A stretch of DNA of 64,000 nucleotides from Curtobacterium salicis (GTDB taxonomy: Bacteria; Actinomycetota; Actinomycetes; Actinomycetales; Microbacteriaceae). The position numbers and the translations under genes were made by a program. This document shows, one piece after another, positions 25,505-33,932 of this stretch (position 1 is the first letter of the stretch; every line of letters begins with the position of its first letter). Below the pieces are notes generated by a model. The model was not told where the DNA came from and did no database searches. It saw nothing but the letters and a program-made list of their open reading frames with translations. The stretch is from positions 186,001 through 250,000 of the forward strand of contig NZ_JAAOYO010000002.1 of the NCBI RefSeq assembly GCF_011759505.1, read 5' to 3'.

Positions 25505-25545
25505 GACGGGAGGCGCGGTGCCGGACCCGGGGCGGGCCTCCCGTC
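25505..25545. terminator. Type B hairpin after the XRE gene
   Basis: GACGGGAGGC (25505-25514) pairs perfectly with GCCTCCCGTC (25536-25545), which overlaps the XRE gene's stop codon. One of at least eight copies of this arm pair in the window. Confidence 0.7.
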
Positions 25546-26257
25546 AGCGCTGCCGCACCACGACGACGACGTACCGACACGGCTCGTCGCCGGCGTTGCG
25601 GTACACCACGTCGGCGGGCTCGCCGAGTTCGATGCGGTCGCCGGTACCGAGCCGCGTCGTGGTCTCGCCGACCTGCAGTTCGAGTGTCCCGTCCACCACC
25701 CAGATGCAGTGGCGGAGGAAGGCGTACGCGCTGGCGGGGTAGGCCACCTCGCGTCCGGCGGGCAGGCGGACCTCGGTGACGTCGGCCGGGAAGTCGGCGC
25801 TCGAGAGCGGCCGGCGGCGGTACCCGGTCTCCGGGTCGGTCCACGAGTCGGCCGAGGCGGCGCGCTGCACACCGCGGGCTTCGTCCGGGTCGCTGGTGCG
25901 CGGGACCTCGTGCTCGAGGGCCTCGTCGAGGAGCTGCGAGACGGTGAGGCCGAACGCTCCGGAGAGGCGGCCGAGGATCGTCGCGGTCGGGCTCGAGACG
26001 CCCCGCTCGACGCGGTTGATCATGGCGCGGGAGACCCCGGACTCCTCGGCGAGTTCGGTGAGGCTCCAGCGGCGTTCGGTGCGGAGGCGCTGCAACCGCT
26101 CCCCCAGTCGGCGCTGGTCGGCGTCGTCGGGGTGCTCGGCGTTCACGTGCTCGGGGTGCTCGGTTTGCTCGGCGTGCTCGGTGTCCGCGCTTCCGTCAGC
26201 GAGCGTGTCGGCGGGGGTTGCGTCCGCACCCTCCGGCTCGTCTACGATGTGAGACAT
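25544..26257 (-). CDS. XRE-family regulator with cupin domain
   Basis: A 237-residue regulator. About 48 acidic, His/Glu/Asp-rich residues come first, then an XRE helix-turn-helix (SLTELAEESGVSRAMINRVE), then a C-terminal cupin barrel that would bind a small ligand. The start at 26257 is chosen because the ATG overlaps the divergent GNAT start codon (CATG) and a -10-like TATGCT sits six nt upstream. It probably controls the GNAT gene and itself. Family members often regulate amino-acid or polyamine metabolism; the ligand is unknown. Confidence 0.88.
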   Translation of the reverse strand: MSHIVDEPEGADATPADTLADGSADTEHAEQTEHPEHVNAEHPDDADQRRLGERLQRLRTERRWSLTELAEESGVSRAMINRVERGVSSPTATILGRLSGAFGLTVSQLLDEALEHEVPRTSDPDEARGVQRAASADSWTDPETGYRRRPLSSADFPADVTEVRLPAGREVAYPASAYAFLRHCIWVVDGTLELQVGETTTRLGTGDRIELGEPADVVYRNAGDEPCRYVVVVVRQR

Positions 26258-26277
26258 GGCGACAGCATATGCGACAG
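26243..26277. promoter_or_regulatory. Interlocked divergent leaderless promoters with direct repeat
   Basis: The two start codons share CATG at 26255-26258. The plus-strand -10-like TACGAT (26243-26248) lies inside the XRE gene, seven nt before the GNAT ATG. The minus-strand TATGCT (26264-26269) lies inside the GNAT gene, six nt before the XRE ATG. GCGACAG occurs twice (26259-26265 and 26271-26277), 12 bp apart, around the palindrome GCATATGC, a plausible XRE binding site. Confidence 0.65.
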
Positions 26278-26774
26278 ATGCGGTCCGGGTCCGCGACTGC
26301 ACACCCGCGGACCTCGACGTCGTGCACGCGCTCCACGTCGATGCGGTCCTGCACTCGACCGCGATCTGGCAGGAGGTCCCGCACCCCCGCGAGTGGTTCG
26401 ACACCTGGCTCGCCGACCGGCAGGGCGACGGCTGGCCGGTCCTGGTCGCCGAGGTCGACGGGGTCGTCGCGGGCTACGCCACCTACTCGCAGTGGCGACC
26501 GCACCAGGGTTACCGGCTCACCGTCGAGCACAGCGTCTACGTGGTCGAGTCGTTCCGTGGTCAGGGCGTCGCCTCGACCCTGATGCGCGCCCTCGTCACC
26601 CGGGCGACCACGGAGGGTCGGCACGTCATGGTCGCTGGCATCTGCAGCACCAACACGGGCTCGATCGCGTTGCACGAGCGGCTCGGCTTCACCACCGTCG
26701 CCGTGGTGCCCGAGGTGGGCCGCAAGTTCGGCCGGTGGCTGGACCTGACGCTGATGCGGTTGCCGCTCGACTGA
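26256..26774 (+). CDS. GNAT-family N-acetyltransferase (Pat/Bar-like)
   Basis: A 172-residue acetyltransferase. The acetyl-CoA loop reads VVESFRGQGVASTLM (GNAT motif A); HSVYV before it and NTGSIALHERLGF after it match the phosphinothricin/methionine sulfoximine acetyltransferase group. Substrate unproven; a small amine or toxic amino-acid analogue is likely. Its start codon overlaps that of the divergent XRE-cupin gene and it is very probably regulated by it. Confidence 0.88.
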   Translation: MATAYATDAVRVRDCTPADLDVVHALHVDAVLHSTAIWQEVPHPREWFDTWLADRQGDGWPVLVAEVDGVVAGYATYSQWRPHQGYRLTVEHSVYVVESFRGQGVASTLMRALVTRATTEGRHVMVAGICSTNTGSIALHERLGFTTVAVVPEVGRKFGRWLDLTLMRLPLD

Positions 26775-26788
26775 CCGATCGTCGCCGA

Positions 26789-26826
26789 ACGGGAGGCGCG
26801 GTGCGGGCCCGCACCGCGCCTCCCGT
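26789..26826. terminator. Type B perfect palindrome between convergent genes
   Basis: Two 19-bp arms meet without a loop; the left arm is ACGGGAGGCGCGGTGCGGG. Located between the convergent GNAT and DsbA-like genes, it serves both. Confidence 0.8.
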
Positions 26827-26876
26827 CCGGCGGTTCGTCAGTCCGTCGATCTGTCGGCAGTCAGCCCGTCAGCCCG

Positions 26877-27527
26877 TCAGCCCTCGACGGTGTCGAAGAC
26901 CGGGCCGGTCGTGCGTGAACGCTTGAGCTCGAAGAAGCCCGGGTAGCGGGCCGCCGCGACGACTCCGTCCCAGAGGTCGAGTGCCTGCTGGCCCTTCGGT
27001 GCCGGCGAGATGACGGGGCCGAAGAAGGCGACGCCGTCGACCGCGATGACGGGCGTGCCGACGTCCTGGCCGACCCGCTCGATGCCGTCACGGTGGCTCT
27101 CGCGCATCGCGGCGTCGGTCTCGTCGGTCCACGCGGCGTCGGCGAGGTCTGCCTCGAGGCCGAGCTGTTCGAGGACGGCCGGCACGACCTGCTGCGGGTC
27201 CTTCTGCTGGCGGTGGTGGATTTGCTCGCCGAGCGCGTCGTAGAGGCGCTTGACGACCTCCTGACCGTGGCGGGCCTTCGCCGCCGTCACCAGGCGCGAG
27301 TAGACCTGGTTGCGCTCCATCGCCTCGCGGTACTCGGCGGGCATGTCCTCGTTGTGCTCGTTGAGGACGAAGAGGCTCATGACGTTCCAGGTGACGTCGA
27401 GGTCGCGGTGCTGCTCGACCTCACCCACCCAGCGGCTCGTCATCCACGCCCAGGGGCAGGTCGGGTCGAACCAGAACTCCACAGCAGTCCGGGTCGCAGG
27501 GGTGTTCTCCACAGTGGTGTCAGTCAC
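26877..27527 (-). CDS. DsbA-family protein, Rv2466c (mycothiol-dependent nitroreductase) type
   Basis: A 216-residue thioredoxin-fold protein. WFDPTCPWAWMTSRW near the N-terminus, then VGTPVIAVDGVAFFGPV and YPGFFELKRSRT follow Rv2466c as I know it. Rv2466c is a mycothiol-dependent reductase with a CPWC site; here the motif is C24-P-W-A27, so the resolving Cys is absent and a monothiol, mycothiol-assisted cycle is expected. The GTG start at 27527 is seven nt after a -10-like TACGCT. It is divergent from pepN, as in M. tuberculosis. Confidence 0.9.
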   Translation of the reverse strand: MTDTTVENTPATRTAVEFWFDPTCPWAWMTSRWVGEVEQHRDLDVTWNVMSLFVLNEHNEDMPAEYREAMERNQVYSRLVTAAKARHGQEVVKRLYDALGEQIHHRQQKDPQQVVPAVLEQLGLEADLADAAWTDETDAAMRESHRDGIERVGQDVGTPVIAVDGVAFFGPVISPAPKGQQALDLWDGVVAAARYPGFFELKRSRTTGPVFDTVEG

Positions 27528-27534
27528 GGATCGC

Positions 27535-27540
27535 AGCGTA
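27535..27540 (-). promoter_or_regulatory. Leaderless -10 of the DsbA-like gene
   Basis: TACGCT on the minus strand, seven nt before the GTG at 27527; no ribosome site is present. Confidence 0.5.
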
Positions 27541-27650
27541 CGCCCGCTCGCTAGGCTGGTCACGAGCCGTCCCGCCGACGCACGACGCCGAGCGGGGCCA
27601 CAGTCACGCGGACATCGATCGTCCGCGTCCGCAGCGAAGATGGAGCGTCC

Positions 27651-30230
27651 GTGCCCGGAGAGAACCTCACCAGAACCGAAGCCCAGGAACGTGCCGGCAT
27701 CGTCAGTGTCCAGACGTACGACGTCGAACTCGACCTGACCCGCGGCGCCGACAGCTTCGGCAGCACCACCCGCGTGCGCTTCACCGCCACGCCCGGCGCC
27801 AGCACGTTCATCGACGCCATCACGAAGACCGTCCACTCGGTCACCCTCAACGGCACGGCGCTCGACGTCGCCGCCGTGAACGACGGCGTCCGCATCCAGC
27901 TCGCCGACCTGCAGGAGCAGAACGAGCTCGTCGTCGTCGCCGACGCGCTGTACACGAACACCGGCGAAGGCCTGCACCGCTTCGTGGACCCCGTCGACGA
28001 CGAGGTCTACCTGTACTCCCAGTTCGAGGTCCCGGACAGCCGTCGCATGTTCGCCGTGTTCGAGCAGCCCGACCTCAAGGCCGAGTTCCGCTTCACCGTG
28101 ACCGCTCCGGCGCGCTGGCAGGTCGTCTCGAACGCCCCCACGCCCGAGCCGCACGTCGACGGTGACCACGCCACGTGGACGTTCCCGCCCACCGCGACGA
28201 TCTCCAGCTACATCACGGCCCTCGTCGCCGGCCCGTACGAGGTCGTACGCAGCGAGCTCACCAGCCGTGACGGCCGCACCATCCCGCTCGGGGTGTTCGC
28301 CCGCAAGTCGCTGGCCGAGTACCTCGACCCTGACTACGTCTTCGACATCACGCGCAAGGGCTTCGCGTACTTCGAGGAGAAGTTCGACGTCGCCTACCCG
28401 TTCGAGAAGTACGACCAGCTCTTCGTCCCGGAGTTCAACGCCGGCGCGATGGAGAACGCGGGTGCGGTGACGTTCACCGAGACGTACGTGTTCCGCTCGA
28501 AGGTCACCGACGCCATCAAGGAGCGCCGGGTCGTCACGATCCTGCACGAGCTCGCGCACATGTGGTTCGGGGACCTCGTCACCATGAAGTGGTGGAACGA
28601 CCTGTGGCTCAACGAGTCGTTCGCCGAGTGGGCGTCGACGATCGCCACGGCCGAGGCCACCGAGTGGACCGAAGCCTGGACGACGTTCCAGGCGATGGAG
28701 AAGTCCTGGGCGTACCGGCAGGACCAGCTGCCGTCGACGCACCCGATCGTCGCGACGATCAACGACCTCGAAGACGTCCAGGTCAACTTCGACGGCATCA
28801 CCTACGCGAAGGGCGGCTCGGTCCTCAAGCAGCTCGTCGCCTGGGTCGGCATCGACGCGTTCTTCGCGGGCGTCTCGGCGTACTTCAAGAAGCACCACCA
28901 CTCCAACACCGAGCTGAAGGACCTGCTCGTCGAGCTCGAGTCCACCAGCGGCCGTGACCTCTCCGAGTGGTCGAAGCTGTGGCTCGAGACCGCCGGCGTG
29001 AACACCCTCCGTCCGGAGATCCAGACCGACGACGACGGCGTGATCACGTCCTTCGCCGTCCTGCAGGAAGCACCGGCCGACCACCCGACGCTCCGCCCGC
29101 ACCGCCTGGCGATCGGCGTCTACGGCTTCACGAACGACGCTTCGGCACCGTTCGGCGCCGACACCGCGTCCTCGGGCGGCAAGCTCGAGCGCGTCCACCG
29201 CGTCGAGATCGACGTCGACGGCCCCCGCACCGAGGTCCCCGACCTCGTCGGCGTCCACCGCGGCGACCTCGTGCTGCTCAACGACGACGACCTGGCGTAC
29301 GCCAAGATCCGCCTCGACGAGCAGTCCCGTCGCACGGCGATCGAGCACCTCGCCGCGATCGCGAACCCGCTCGCCCGCTCAATCGTGTGGGGTGCCGTCT
29401 GGGACGCCACGCGCGACGCCGAGTCCCCCGCCAGCGATTACGTGTCCCTGGTGCTCGGCAACATCGCCACCGAGACCGAGTCCACGACGATCCGGACCAC
29501 GCTGTCGCAGCTGCTGCTGACCGCGCGGAACTACGTCGCGCCGGCGAAGTCCGACAGCACCGTCCGCACGGTCGGTGACACCCTCTGGCGGCTCGCGTCG
29601 TCGGCCGAGTCCGGCTCCGACGCACAGTTCCAGTTCGTGAAGTTCTTCGCGCAGATCCCCTCGACGCCTGAGCACGTGGCAACGCTGCAGGGCCTGCGCG
29701 ACGGCTCCGTGGCGCTGCAGGGGCTCGAGGTCGACACCGACCTGCGTTGGGAGCTGCTCGAGGGCCTGGTGCTCGCCGGCGCCGCGGGCAACGACGAGAT
29801 CGACACCGAACTCGCCGCCGACCGCACCGCCTCCGGCGAGCAGGCTGCCGCTCGGGCCCGGGCCACCATCCCTACTGCGGAGGGCAAGCTCGCGGCGTTC
29901 TCGTCGCTCGTGGACAGCGACGACGCGCCGAACGCGATCGTCCGTCAGACCACGATCGGGTTCCAGCACGTGAACTCGCCCGTCGTGCTCGAGGGCCTCG
30001 TGCCGCGGTACTTCGACGTGATCACCCGCATCTGGGACGAGCGCAGTTACCACATCGCCGACACCGTCGTCACGGGGCTCTACCCCGCGCCGCTGGCGTC
30101 GACGGAGCTGCGTGACGCGGCCGTGGCGTGGCTCGAGGCACACCCGGAGACGCCGGCGCTCCGCCGCATCGTCACCGAGAACCTCGCGGGCACCGAGCGG
30201 GCCCTCCGCGTCCAGGCAGCGGACGTCTGA
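27651..30230 (+). CDS. pepN: Aminopeptidase N (M1 family)
   Basis: An 859-residue zinc aminopeptidase, the usual actinobacterial length. The substrate motif GAMENAG starts at residue 265; the zinc site HELAH is at residues 299-303 with the third ligand in WLNESFAEW. The C-terminal ERAP1-like helical domain is complete. It removes N-terminal residues from peptides in the cytoplasm. The GTG start at 27651 follows GGAG; a possible -10 (TAGGCT at 27552-27557) implies a leader near 90 nt. A perfect 19-bp hairpin follows. Confidence 0.95.
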   Translation: MPGENLTRTEAQERAGIVSVQTYDVELDLTRGADSFGSTTRVRFTATPGASTFIDAITKTVHSVTLNGTALDVAAVNDGVRIQLADLQEQNELVVVADALYTNTGEGLHRFVDPVDDEVYLYSQFEVPDSRRMFAVFEQPDLKAEFRFTVTAPARWQVVSNAPTPEPHVDGDHATWTFPPTATISSYITALVAGPYEVVRSELTSRDGRTIPLGVFARKSLAEYLDPDYVFDITRKGFAYFEEKFDVAYPFEKYDQLFVPEFNAGAMENAGAVTFTETYVFRSKVTDAIKERRVVTILHELAHMWFGDLVTMKWWNDLWLNESFAEWASTIATAEATEWTEAWTTFQAMEKSWAYRQDQLPSTHPIVATINDLEDVQVNFDGITYAKGGSVLKQLVAWVGIDAFFAGVSAYFKKHHHSNTELKDLLVELESTSGRDLSEWSKLWLETAGVNTLRPEIQTDDDGVITSFAVLQEAPADHPTLRPHRLAIGVYGFTNDASAPFGADTASSGGKLERVHRVEIDVDGPRTEVPDLVGVHRGDLVLLNDDDLAYAKIRLDEQSRRTAIEHLAAIANPLARSIVWGAVWDATRDAESPASDYVSLVLGNIATETESTTIRTTLSQLLLTARNYVAPAKSDSTVRTVGDTLWRLASSAESGSDAQFQFVKFFAQIPSTPEHVATLQGLRDGSVALQGLEVDTDLRWELLEGLVLAGAAGNDEIDTELAADRTASGEQAAARARATIPTAEGKLAAFSSLVDSDDAPNAIVRQTTIGFQHVNSPVVLEGLVPRYFDVITRIWDERSYHIADTVVTGLYPAPLASTELRDAAVAWLEAHPETPALRRIVTENLAGTERALRVQAADV

Positions 30231-30243
30231 GCCTGATGTGACC

Positions 30244-30291
30244 AGCGGCGAGGCCTCGGCGTTCCTCCAGGGACGCCGAGGCCTCGCCGCT
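30244..30291. terminator. Perfect 19-bp terminator hairpin after pepN
   Basis: Two 19-bp arms (30244-30262 and 30273-30291) pair perfectly around a 10-nt loop, starting 14 nt after the pepN stop. The next promoter's -10-like TAGCAT (30292-30297) begins immediately after the right arm. Confidence 0.9.
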
Positions 30292-30307
30292 TAGCATCGT
30301 CCGGATC

Positions 30308-31378
30308 ATGCTCTTGGCTGCAGACACCCCCGACGTCTCGAAGTGGGCGTCGAACACGTTCACCCAGTTCGTCGACACCTGGCACGTCCCGATCACCATC
30401 GTCATCGTCCTGCTCGCGGCGGTGATCCTCCGACTCATCCTCCGCCGGACGATCAAGCAGGTCGTCGACCGCATCGTCAACGGTGTGAAGAAGCGGCAGG
30501 GCGCCGCCGACACGCAGGCGCTCGTCGCCTCGCCGCTGCAGACCGCCCGGGTCGTCCAACGCACCCGCACGCTCGGCAGCGTGCTCGAGAACCTGGCGAC
30601 CGTCATCGTGGCGGTCATCGCGTTCGCCATCATCATCTCGACCGTGTTCCCGACCGCCGCCGTCGGCATCGTCGGTGGCGCTTCGGTGGTCGCCGCAGGC
30701 CTGGCGGTCGGTGCGCAGAGCATCGTCCGCGACATCCTGTCCGGCATCTTCATGATCCTCGAGGACCAGGCCGGCGTCGGCGACGTCGTCGACACGGGCC
30801 AGGCGACCGGCGTGGTCGAGAGCGTCGGCCTGCGCGTCATGCAGATCCGCGACGTGAACGGGATCCTGTGGTTCGTACCCAACGGCCAGATCCTGCGCGT
30901 CGGCAACCTCTCGCAGGGGTGGTCCCGCGTCCTGGTCGACATCACCGTCCCCTACGACACCGACATCGACGCCGTGCAGGACGCCCTCCTGCACGCAGCC
31001 GTCACCATGTCGCAAGAGCCGCGGTGGCGCCAGCGGATCGTCGAGAAGCCCGAGATCTGGGGGCTGCAGTCGATCACGGACACCGGCATGGTGTTCCGCC
31101 TGGTCGTGAAGACACGTGCCTCCGAACTCGACGTCGTCGGACGCGAACTCCGCATCCGGCTGAAGCACAGCGTCGACGAACTCGGCGTCACCCTGCCCGC
31201 GATGGCGATGATCATGCCCGACGGGTGGGAGAACGCCACCTCGGTCAACGGCCTCCGTCCGGTACGGACCGCACCCGTCCCGGCACCCACCAGGTCGCGG
31301 AGCGCACGCCGGAACGTCTTCGGCCGGGCCATCCGCACCGGCGACGAACCCAGCACCGACCACGAGGACTCCCCATGA
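30308..31378 (+). CDS. MscS-family mechanosensitive channel
   Basis: A 356-residue small-conductance mechanosensitive channel with three N-terminal spans. The pore-lining third helix shows the Gly/Ala-rich pattern VVAAGLAVGAQSIVRDILSG, followed by the beta domain (GVVESVGLRVMQIRDVNGILWFVPNGQI). About 60 C-terminal residues are Arg/Thr/Pro-rich. It vents solutes under hypo-osmotic shock. A TAGCAT sits ten nt before the ATG, so the leader is almost absent. The stop overlaps the globin start (ATGA). Confidence 0.93.
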   Translation: MLLAADTPDVSKWASNTFTQFVDTWHVPITIVIVLLAAVILRLILRRTIKQVVDRIVNGVKKRQGAADTQALVASPLQTARVVQRTRTLGSVLENLATVIVAVIAFAIIISTVFPTAAVGIVGGASVVAAGLAVGAQSIVRDILSGIFMILEDQAGVGDVVDTGQATGVVESVGLRVMQIRDVNGILWFVPNGQILRVGNLSQGWSRVLVDITVPYDTDIDAVQDALLHAAVTMSQEPRWRQRIVEKPEIWGLQSITDTGMVFRLVVKTRASELDVVGRELRIRLKHSVDELGVTLPAMAMIMPDGWENATSVNGLRPVRTAPVPAPTRSRSARRNVFGRAIRTGDEPSTDHEDSP

Positions 31379-31878
31379 CCGGACCGTCACTGCCCCTCGG
31401 GCCGCCGACCGGGAGCGCCGGTCGTGCCGCTGGCTCGGGCGACGCCGCAGCCGTCCCGGCACAGCCGGTCACCCTCCGCGTCGGGCTCGGCGGTGCGGCA
31501 GCGAGCGGCTCGCTCTTCGACCGCATCGGCGGCGCCCCCACGTTCGACCGTCTTGTCCGCCGCTTCTACGAGGGTGTGCAACAGGACGAGGTCATCTGGC
31601 CGATGTACCGGGCCGAGGACCTCGACGGCGCGATCTGGCGACTGTCGCAGTTCCTCCAGCAGTACTGGGGCGGGCCGTCGACCTACAGTGAGCAGCGCGG
31701 GCACCCCCGCCTGCGCATGCGGCACAACCCGTTCCGGATCACGCCCGAGGCACGCGAGCACTGGCTCCAGCACATGCACGACGCGGTCGAGTCACTCGAG
31801 CTCGCGCCGCTCGACGAGGCCGAGCTGTGGGGGTATCTCGACCGTGCGGCGCACGCGATGACCAACTCGTTCGACTGA
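31375..31878 (+). CDS. glbO: Group II truncated haemoglobin
   Basis: A 167-residue protein with a trHbII globin fold. TyrB10 is in RRFYEGV (Y65), the proximal His is H117 in RMRHNPFRI, and the conserved Trp follows in EHWLQHMHDAV. About 35 N-terminal residues are Gly/Ala/Pro-rich, an extension not usual in the family. It binds oxygen or NO and may protect against oxidative or nitrosative stress. Overlapping starts couple it to the MscS channel, an unexpected partner. Confidence 0.94.
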   Translation: MTGPSLPLGPPTGSAGRAAGSGDAAAVPAQPVTLRVGLGGAAASGSLFDRIGGAPTFDRLVRRFYEGVQQDEVIWPMYRAEDLDGAIWRLSQFLQQYWGGPSTYSEQRGHPRLRMRHNPFRITPEAREHWLQHMHDAVESLELAPLDEAELWGYLDRAAHAMTNSFD

Positions 31879-31969
31879 CTCCGCCGCCGGCCTGGGTTGC
31901 GCCGTCGGCCCGGGTTGCGTCGTCGCCGGCCTGATGTCGGTACCGGGCGACATGGTCCGACGTCCCGGA

Positions 31970-32019
31970 TGACGGACGGGAGGCCCGGAGCGGCACCGCC
32001 ACGAGCCTCCCGTCCGTCA
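31970..32019. terminator. Type B hairpin between glbO and the SDR gene
   Basis: TGACGGACGGGAGGC (31970-31984) pairs perfectly with 32005-32019. It is in a 227-bp convergent gap; the rest of the gap shows short GC-rich repeats (GCCGGCCTG, TTGCGCCGTCGG-like) and no gene. Confidence 0.8.
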
Positions 32020-32105
32020 CCGGGTCGCGCTGTGTGTGCGGTGTGCGCTTGCGCCGTGGGTCGCGGGCGCCGGGCGCCGTGCGCCGAGCGCCGTGCGCCG
32101 TGGCG

Positions 32106-33014
32106 TCAGTCGGCCCGGTACCCGGACCGGAGCTCATCGACGAGGGTCGGCCGTGACGGCCGCCACCCGAGGCTCCGTGCATGCGCGCCCGTCGCCACCT
32201 GGTCGAGCAACAGGGCGTCGGCGAAGTCGGTTCCGAGGCGCTCCCGGGACTCGGCGGCGGACTCCGCGAGGACCGACGCCTGAACGGCCGACTGTCCGTC
32301 GACGCCGGCCTGTCCGTCGACGCCGGCCTGTCCGTCGACGCCGGCCTGTCCGTCGACGCCGGCCTGGGCGAGCTCGCGGACCGTCGGGTTGTGGCCGGAC
32401 GCCGCAACGAGGTACCCGTCCTGGTCGCCACGCTCGACCGCGAGGACGTAGAGCTCGGCCAGGTCGTCCACGTGCACCGTCGTCCAGTGTTGGGTACCGT
32501 CACCGACCAGGCGGACCGGTGCGTCGCCGTCGGGTACGAACATCGTCGGGATGCCCGCAGCGCGTCCGTGGACGATGCCGGGCGCGACGATCGTCGTGCG
32601 GACCGTGCTCGCCCGGACGCGCGCCTCGTTCGCTGCCCGCCAGGCCGTCAGCGTCGGCGGGCTGACCGGGGAGTCCTCGGTGATCTCCCCGGATGCACCG
32701 AAGGTGAAGATCCCGCCGGTGTGGACGAACGGCTTCGTGGTGCCCTCGAGCGCCGCCAGGACGGTCGCGATGAAGTCCGGGTCGACGTGCTCGCCCGAGG
32801 CCGTGTGGACGACAGCGTCGGCCTCGCGCGCCAGTCGGGCGACGAGGTCCTGGTCGGACAGGTCCCCGACGAGGACGGTGGCACCCGACTGCTGGGCGCC
32901 AGCGGCCTTCTCGTCCGAGCGGAGGACGGCCGTGACGCTGTGGTCGTGGGCGATGAGCGCGCGGAGGACGGCGGAACCGATGTACCCGGACGCGCCGGTG
33001 AGGAAGACGAGCAT
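32106..33014 (-). CDS. NAD-dependent epimerase/dehydratase-like SDR protein
   Basis: A 302-residue atypical extended SDR. The nucleotide motif TGASGYIGSAV starts near residue 6. It has VHTGGIFTFGAS and TIVAPGIVHGRA, as in NAD(P)-binding proteins of the DUF4166/NmrA-like border, but no clear YxxxK pair, so catalysis is uncertain. An exact 18-bp repeat inserts tandem AGVDGQ hexapeptides between NPTVRELAQ and SAVQASVL. The start lacks a strong ribosome site. Confidence 0.85.
   Translation of the reverse strand: MLVFLTGASGYIGSAVLRALIAHDHSVTAVLRSDEKAAGAQQSGATVLVGDLSDQDLVARLAREADAVVHTASGEHVDPDFIATVLAALEGTTKPFVHTGGIFTFGASGEITEDSPVSPPTLTAWRAANEARVRASTVRTTIVAPGIVHGRAAGIPTMFVPDGDAPVRLVGDGTQHWTTVHVDDLAELYVLAVERGDQDGYLVAASGHNPTVRELAQAGVDGQAGVDGQAGVDGQAGVDGQSAVQASVLAESAAESRERLGTDFADALLLDQVATGAHARSLGWRPSRPTLVDELRSGYRAD
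32292..32363. repeat. 18-bp tandem repeat inside the SDR gene, four copies
   Basis: Four identical 18-bp units (CTGTCCGTCGACGCCGGC) lie in frame, encoding repeated AGVDGQ. Identical copies in a coding region suggest recent expansion and probably strain-variable copy number. Confidence 0.9.
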
Positions 33015-33115
33015 GGACCGGAGCGAACCACATGCCCCTGCTCGCAGGCTGGTGCTGACCGTGACGTGAGCGGGGCGACGGGTGCCGGTCGCCGGGTGCC
33101 GGGTGCCGGGTCGCG

Positions 33116-33817
33116 CTAGGAGCTGAGGGTCCAGGCGCGGCGCTTGACGAGCACGTGCCCGCGGGAGGTCGTGAGCCGACTCCACGGACCGGTCTCGAAC
33201 AGGCGCACCGGTTCCGTGCCGAGGAACCCGAGGCTCTCGGCAGCGAAGCCCGCGCCGGCCGGCAGGTGTTCGACCCCGTCGATCGGCCGACCCCACACCT
33301 CGGACCGGACACGCCGGACGATGGACTCCCCCGAGCTCGCCGGCACCGCGGCAGCGACCTCGTCGATCCCCTGCCGCGCTGCACGGTGCAGCAGCTCCGC
33401 GGAGACGTCGGGCAGCGGTGCCCACCCACCACGGGGTGGCGAGATCGCAGCCCAGGTGACGGTGTGGACCTCGAGGGGCAGGTCCACCTCGATCGGTGTG
33501 GCGCGCGTCGGGTCGGCGCTCTCGACATCCGCGGCGTCCTGCGCCTCCGCGAGCAGCCGCAGCCGCTCGCGGAACGACTGCAGCGGCACGACGACGTCGA
33601 TGTGCTCCGGTTGGGTCAGCGCGAACGTCCGGAGCCCGAGCACGGTCGGCAGCTCATCGAGCAGTCCGAGCGGGTAGAGGATCGCGGTGTAGACGGCCAG
33701 GACGCCGGAGTCGGCGATCAGACGGACCGACCCGTCCTCGATCCGAGCGGCCCGCCCGAGGTAGGTGCGGAGGTCACCGAGCGAGGCGGCGTCAGGAAGG
33801 GTGAACGAGCTGCTCAT
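33116..33817 (-). CDS. Conserved hypothetical protein
   Basis: A 233-residue cytoplasmic protein without membrane spans or signal peptide. Composition is balanced with several aromatic motifs (VTWAAISPPRGGWAPLPD, GPWSRLTTSRGHVLVKRRAW). The pattern of beta strands suggests a ligand-binding or enzyme-like fold but I recognise no catalytic motif. Similar proteins occur in Microbacteriaceae. GGAAG precedes the ATG at 33817 and a TAAGAT lies ten nt upstream of it, giving a near-leaderless transcript. Confidence 0.75.
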   Translation of the reverse strand: MSSSFTLPDAASLGDLRTYLGRAARIEDGSVRLIADSGVLAVYTAILYPLGLLDELPTVLGLRTFALTQPEHIDVVVPLQSFRERLRLLAEAQDAADVESADPTRATPIEVDLPLEVHTVTWAAISPPRGGWAPLPDVSAELLHRAARQGIDEVAAAVPASSGESIVRRVRSEVWGRPIDGVEHLPAGAGFAAESLGFLGTEPVRLFETGPWSRLTTSRGHVLVKRRAWTLSS

Positions 33818-33920
33818 GTCGCTTCCGATCTTAGTCGGGGGCGGTTCGGTGCTCCCTGGCCGCAGCCGCTCGGCCCCGTCACCGTCCTCGTCGCCCGTGA
33901 CGGCGCCGGGCAGCCGTTCG

Positions 33921-33926
33921 TAGACT
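33921..33926 (+). promoter_or_regulatory. Leaderless -10 of the tesB-type gene
   Basis: TAGACT lies six nt before the GTG at 33933; no ribosome site is present. Confidence 0.55.
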
Positions 33927-33932
33927 GACGGC

